This document shows, in pieces, positions 4,582 through 6,245 of a stretch of 6,245 nt of DNA (position 1 is its first letter; each line of letters opens with the position of its first letter). The notes beneath the pieces are model-generated. The model was not told the DNA's origin. It saw only the letters and a program-made list of their open reading frames with translations, and did not search any database. The position numbers were made by a program, and so were the translations under genes. Location: positions 1-6,245 of the forward strand of contig CAKQJJ010000085.1 in NCBI GenBank assembly GCA_934247335.1. The letters are read 5' to 3'. The stretch comes from an uncultured Clostridia bacterium. Lineage in GTDB: Bacteria; Bacillota; Clostridia; Christensenellales; Pumilibacteraceae.

Positions 4582-6245
4582 TTAATTTAACTCAATAGTA
4601 AGTTTTGGCACGTTATTATCAAAAACCCAATCACTGCCGAACCCCAAAGTATTTCTATACCAAGTAGCCGTTGCATTCGTTGATAATTGCTCAATTTGAG
4701 CCCCGTCAATTTCGGTAATCGTAGTTTTTGCGCCTTCGGTTTCAGTTCCCTGAGCATTGAGATACGTACAATCTGCAGAAATCGTAGCAGAATCTAAATA
4801 ATAAAGTTTCCCCAATTTATCGGTATCGGCAACGTATGCGCAAATCTTTCCTATCAATGCAGATGCCACAACGCCGTTTTCACGTACCGTAGGAGCAACT
4901 TGCACATTTATGGTTCCTGCATAAACCGAAGCGGTCACGCCTCCGCTTACACCGTAACGACTTAAAATATTACAAATTCCTCCGGCGCGAGCATTACCTG
5001 TTGCATCAACTACGATCTCCGTAGACGAATAAGTTCTGGTAAGCGTCTCACCCCCGACGACACCGGCAATGCCGCCTACGAATATTTGATTTTTTACGCT
5101 TTGAGCATTAGACAAATTAGCCGTATTTGTAACGCACTTTACGGTAAGCTTTCCGGCAGTTTTAATATCGTTAATAGGTGCGTAGGCAGCGCCGACTGCT
5201 TGTCCGGCAAAAAGACTTACTTTATTTGTCGACGTAACCGTTAAAGCTTCACCGGCGTAACAATCAGAAATCAAAAGTTTTTCCATATCGGCTTCCTTTC
5301 CAGTAAACATACCGTGCAAGCCTACAACACCGCCGACGTACATTCCCGACTGCGGATAATTTCCGTCACAAGCGTCGGTTACCGTGATTACAACCGAAGA
5401 ATTAACGGCTTTAACCACTCCCATATTAAATCCGACTGCCCCGCCAACCAAATAATTCAGATAATGAATGGATACGTTTTTGCCGGATAAAGCGTTCATA
5501 TTTCCGGTTACTTTGCAATTCTCAACCAAGCCGTAATTGGTTCCGGCTATCGCTCCGAACGAAAGGCGGGAGTCACTTTGTTGCTCGTAAGTTTTAATCG
5601 TCATATTGACGTTCAACGTAAGATTCTTAACGATTCCGCTCGCGCTTATTTCGCAGAATAATCCTATTCCTTTATCTCCGGTTTGCTCCATTCTTCCCGT
5701 TGAGGTAGAAAAACGAACTCCTGATATTTTATAATTTTTACCGTCAAGCGTTCCGGAGAAACTTGCTATCGGAGTCCATTCGGAGCTAAGCGTTATATCT
5801 TTAGTAAGATAGTATTCATCCGAGGGATTATCGGCTATCGCACGCAATTCCCCTTCTGTGGAGATCGGTGTGCCGTTTAACATCTTAAACGTCGCTACCG
5901 CAGTCGTATTTTTCGTTATTTTCGTTAACGTATACTCTGCCACAGAATAATCGTTACCGTCAATAGTCCACTTAACGAAATCATAACCGATATTAGCTAC
6001 GGCTTTTATGATTACGGTATCCTCGATCGTTGCTTTGATCGTAGTTGTCGACACTCCGTTAATCGTAAATCTGCCGTAAGCACTTTGGCCGTCTTTAGCC
6101 TTTAACGTAATCGTATATTCAATAGGTTTCCAGGCAGCCCAAAGAGTAAGCGACGAACCAGAAACGTCCGGAACAGATGCGCATACGCCGTTTTCATCGG
6201 AAACGATCGTTGCTCCGTTTGCCGAAGTTGCCCATCCTATAAAGG
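4582..6245 (-). CDS. Large secreted/surface beta-helix protein with InlB-type and GLUG repeats (5' partial)
   Basis: The frame is open from the right window edge to the TAA at 4582, showing 553 codons; the start lies outside. A GTG at 6054 looks like an internal valine, because repeat-domain sequence continues upstream. Fragment residues 1-39 (FIGW ... TLWAAWK) match the end of a Listeria-Bacteroides (InlB B-type) repeat. Residues about 43-120, with GYDFVKW (86-92), match a divergent InlB B-repeat. From about 124 the pattern is a GLUG-type beta-helix: WTPI, FSGTLDGKNYKISGV (162-176), IGLF, then repeated GxIAG/VGGxVG turns near 230, 267, 304 and 390. A closing DWVFDNNVPKL resembles ends of such proteins. 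No LPxTG motif or SLH domain is at the C-terminus, so any anchor or signal peptide is N-terminal and unseen. An adhesin or matrix role is inferred only. Confidence 0.88.
   Translation of the reverse strand, partial: FIGWATSANGATIVSDENGVCASVPDVSGSSLTLWAAWKPIEYTITLKAKDGQSAYGRFTINGVSTTTIKATIEDTVIIKAVANIGYDFVKWTIDGNDYSVAEYTLTKITKNTTAVATFKMLNGTPISTEGELRAIADNPSDEYYLTKDITLSSEWTPIASFSGTLDGKNYKISGVRFSTSTGRMEQTGDKGIGLFCEISASGIVKNLTLNVNMTIKTYEQQSDSRLSFGAIAGTNYGLVENCKVTGNMNALSGKNVSIHYLNYLVGGAVGFNMGVVKAVNSSVVITVTDACDGNYPQSGMYVGGVVGLHGMFTGKEADMEKLLISDCYAGEALTVTSTNKVSLFAGQAVGAAYAPINDIKTAGKLTVKCVTNTANLSNAQSVKNQIFVGGIAGVVGGETLTRTYSSTEIVVDATGNARAGGICNILSRYGVSGGVTASVYAGTINVQVAPTVRENGVVASALIGKICAYVADTDKLGKLYYLDSATISADCTYLNAQGTETEGAKTTITEIDGAQIEQLSTNATATWYRNTLGFGSDWVFDNNVPKLTIELN

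Overview
The window reads as chromosomal DNA from a low-to-mid GC Gram-positive anaerobe, most likely an uncultured gut-type Clostridia member. This is an inference from the Clostridia-like SufC, AsnRS and DegV proteins, the strong GGAG/AGGAG ribosome binding sites, the TTGACA/TGnTAnAAT promoters and a large GLUG/InlB-repeat surface protein. No mobile element, CRISPR array, tRNA or rRNA was recognised.

Layout from left to right. Bases 1-147 hold no gene but contain part of a repeat block: a 34-bp exact direct repeat with a 127-bp period and an imperfect palindrome between the copies. The second copy runs into the end of a SufC-like Fe-S assembly ATPase gene (148-885, minus). Upstream of sufC, bases 886-1277 carry a 51-bp near-identical duplication, a 41-nt hairpin, a promoter-like site and the terminator of the next gene. 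That gene is a 75-residue two-helix membrane protein of unknown function (1278-1505, minus) with its own strong promoter and terminator. Next comes a complete asparaginyl-tRNA synthetase, asnS (1658-3043, minus), with a near-consensus promoter and a very short leader.

A 322-bp divergent region (3044-3365) separates asnS from degV (3366-4244, plus), which encodes a DegV/FakB-type fatty-acid-binding protein. This region contains an unexplained plus-strand terminator-like hairpin and an inverted repeat enclosing the degV -35 element. degV converges on the C-terminal part of a large secreted or surface beta-helix protein (4582 to the right edge, minus). The 337-bp convergent gap holds a degV terminator candidate, two further stem-loops and a strong bidirectional terminator.

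The genes do not form one operon. Each has its own promoter or terminator signals, and they cover separate jobs: Fe-S assembly, translation, fatty-acid/phospholipid metabolism and cell surface. No clearly new multi-gene system is visible. The most interesting signals are non-coding: two unrelated repeat duplications with similar periods (127 and 131 bp) flanking sufC, one supplying its last codons and the other duplicating part of its promoter/leader region.
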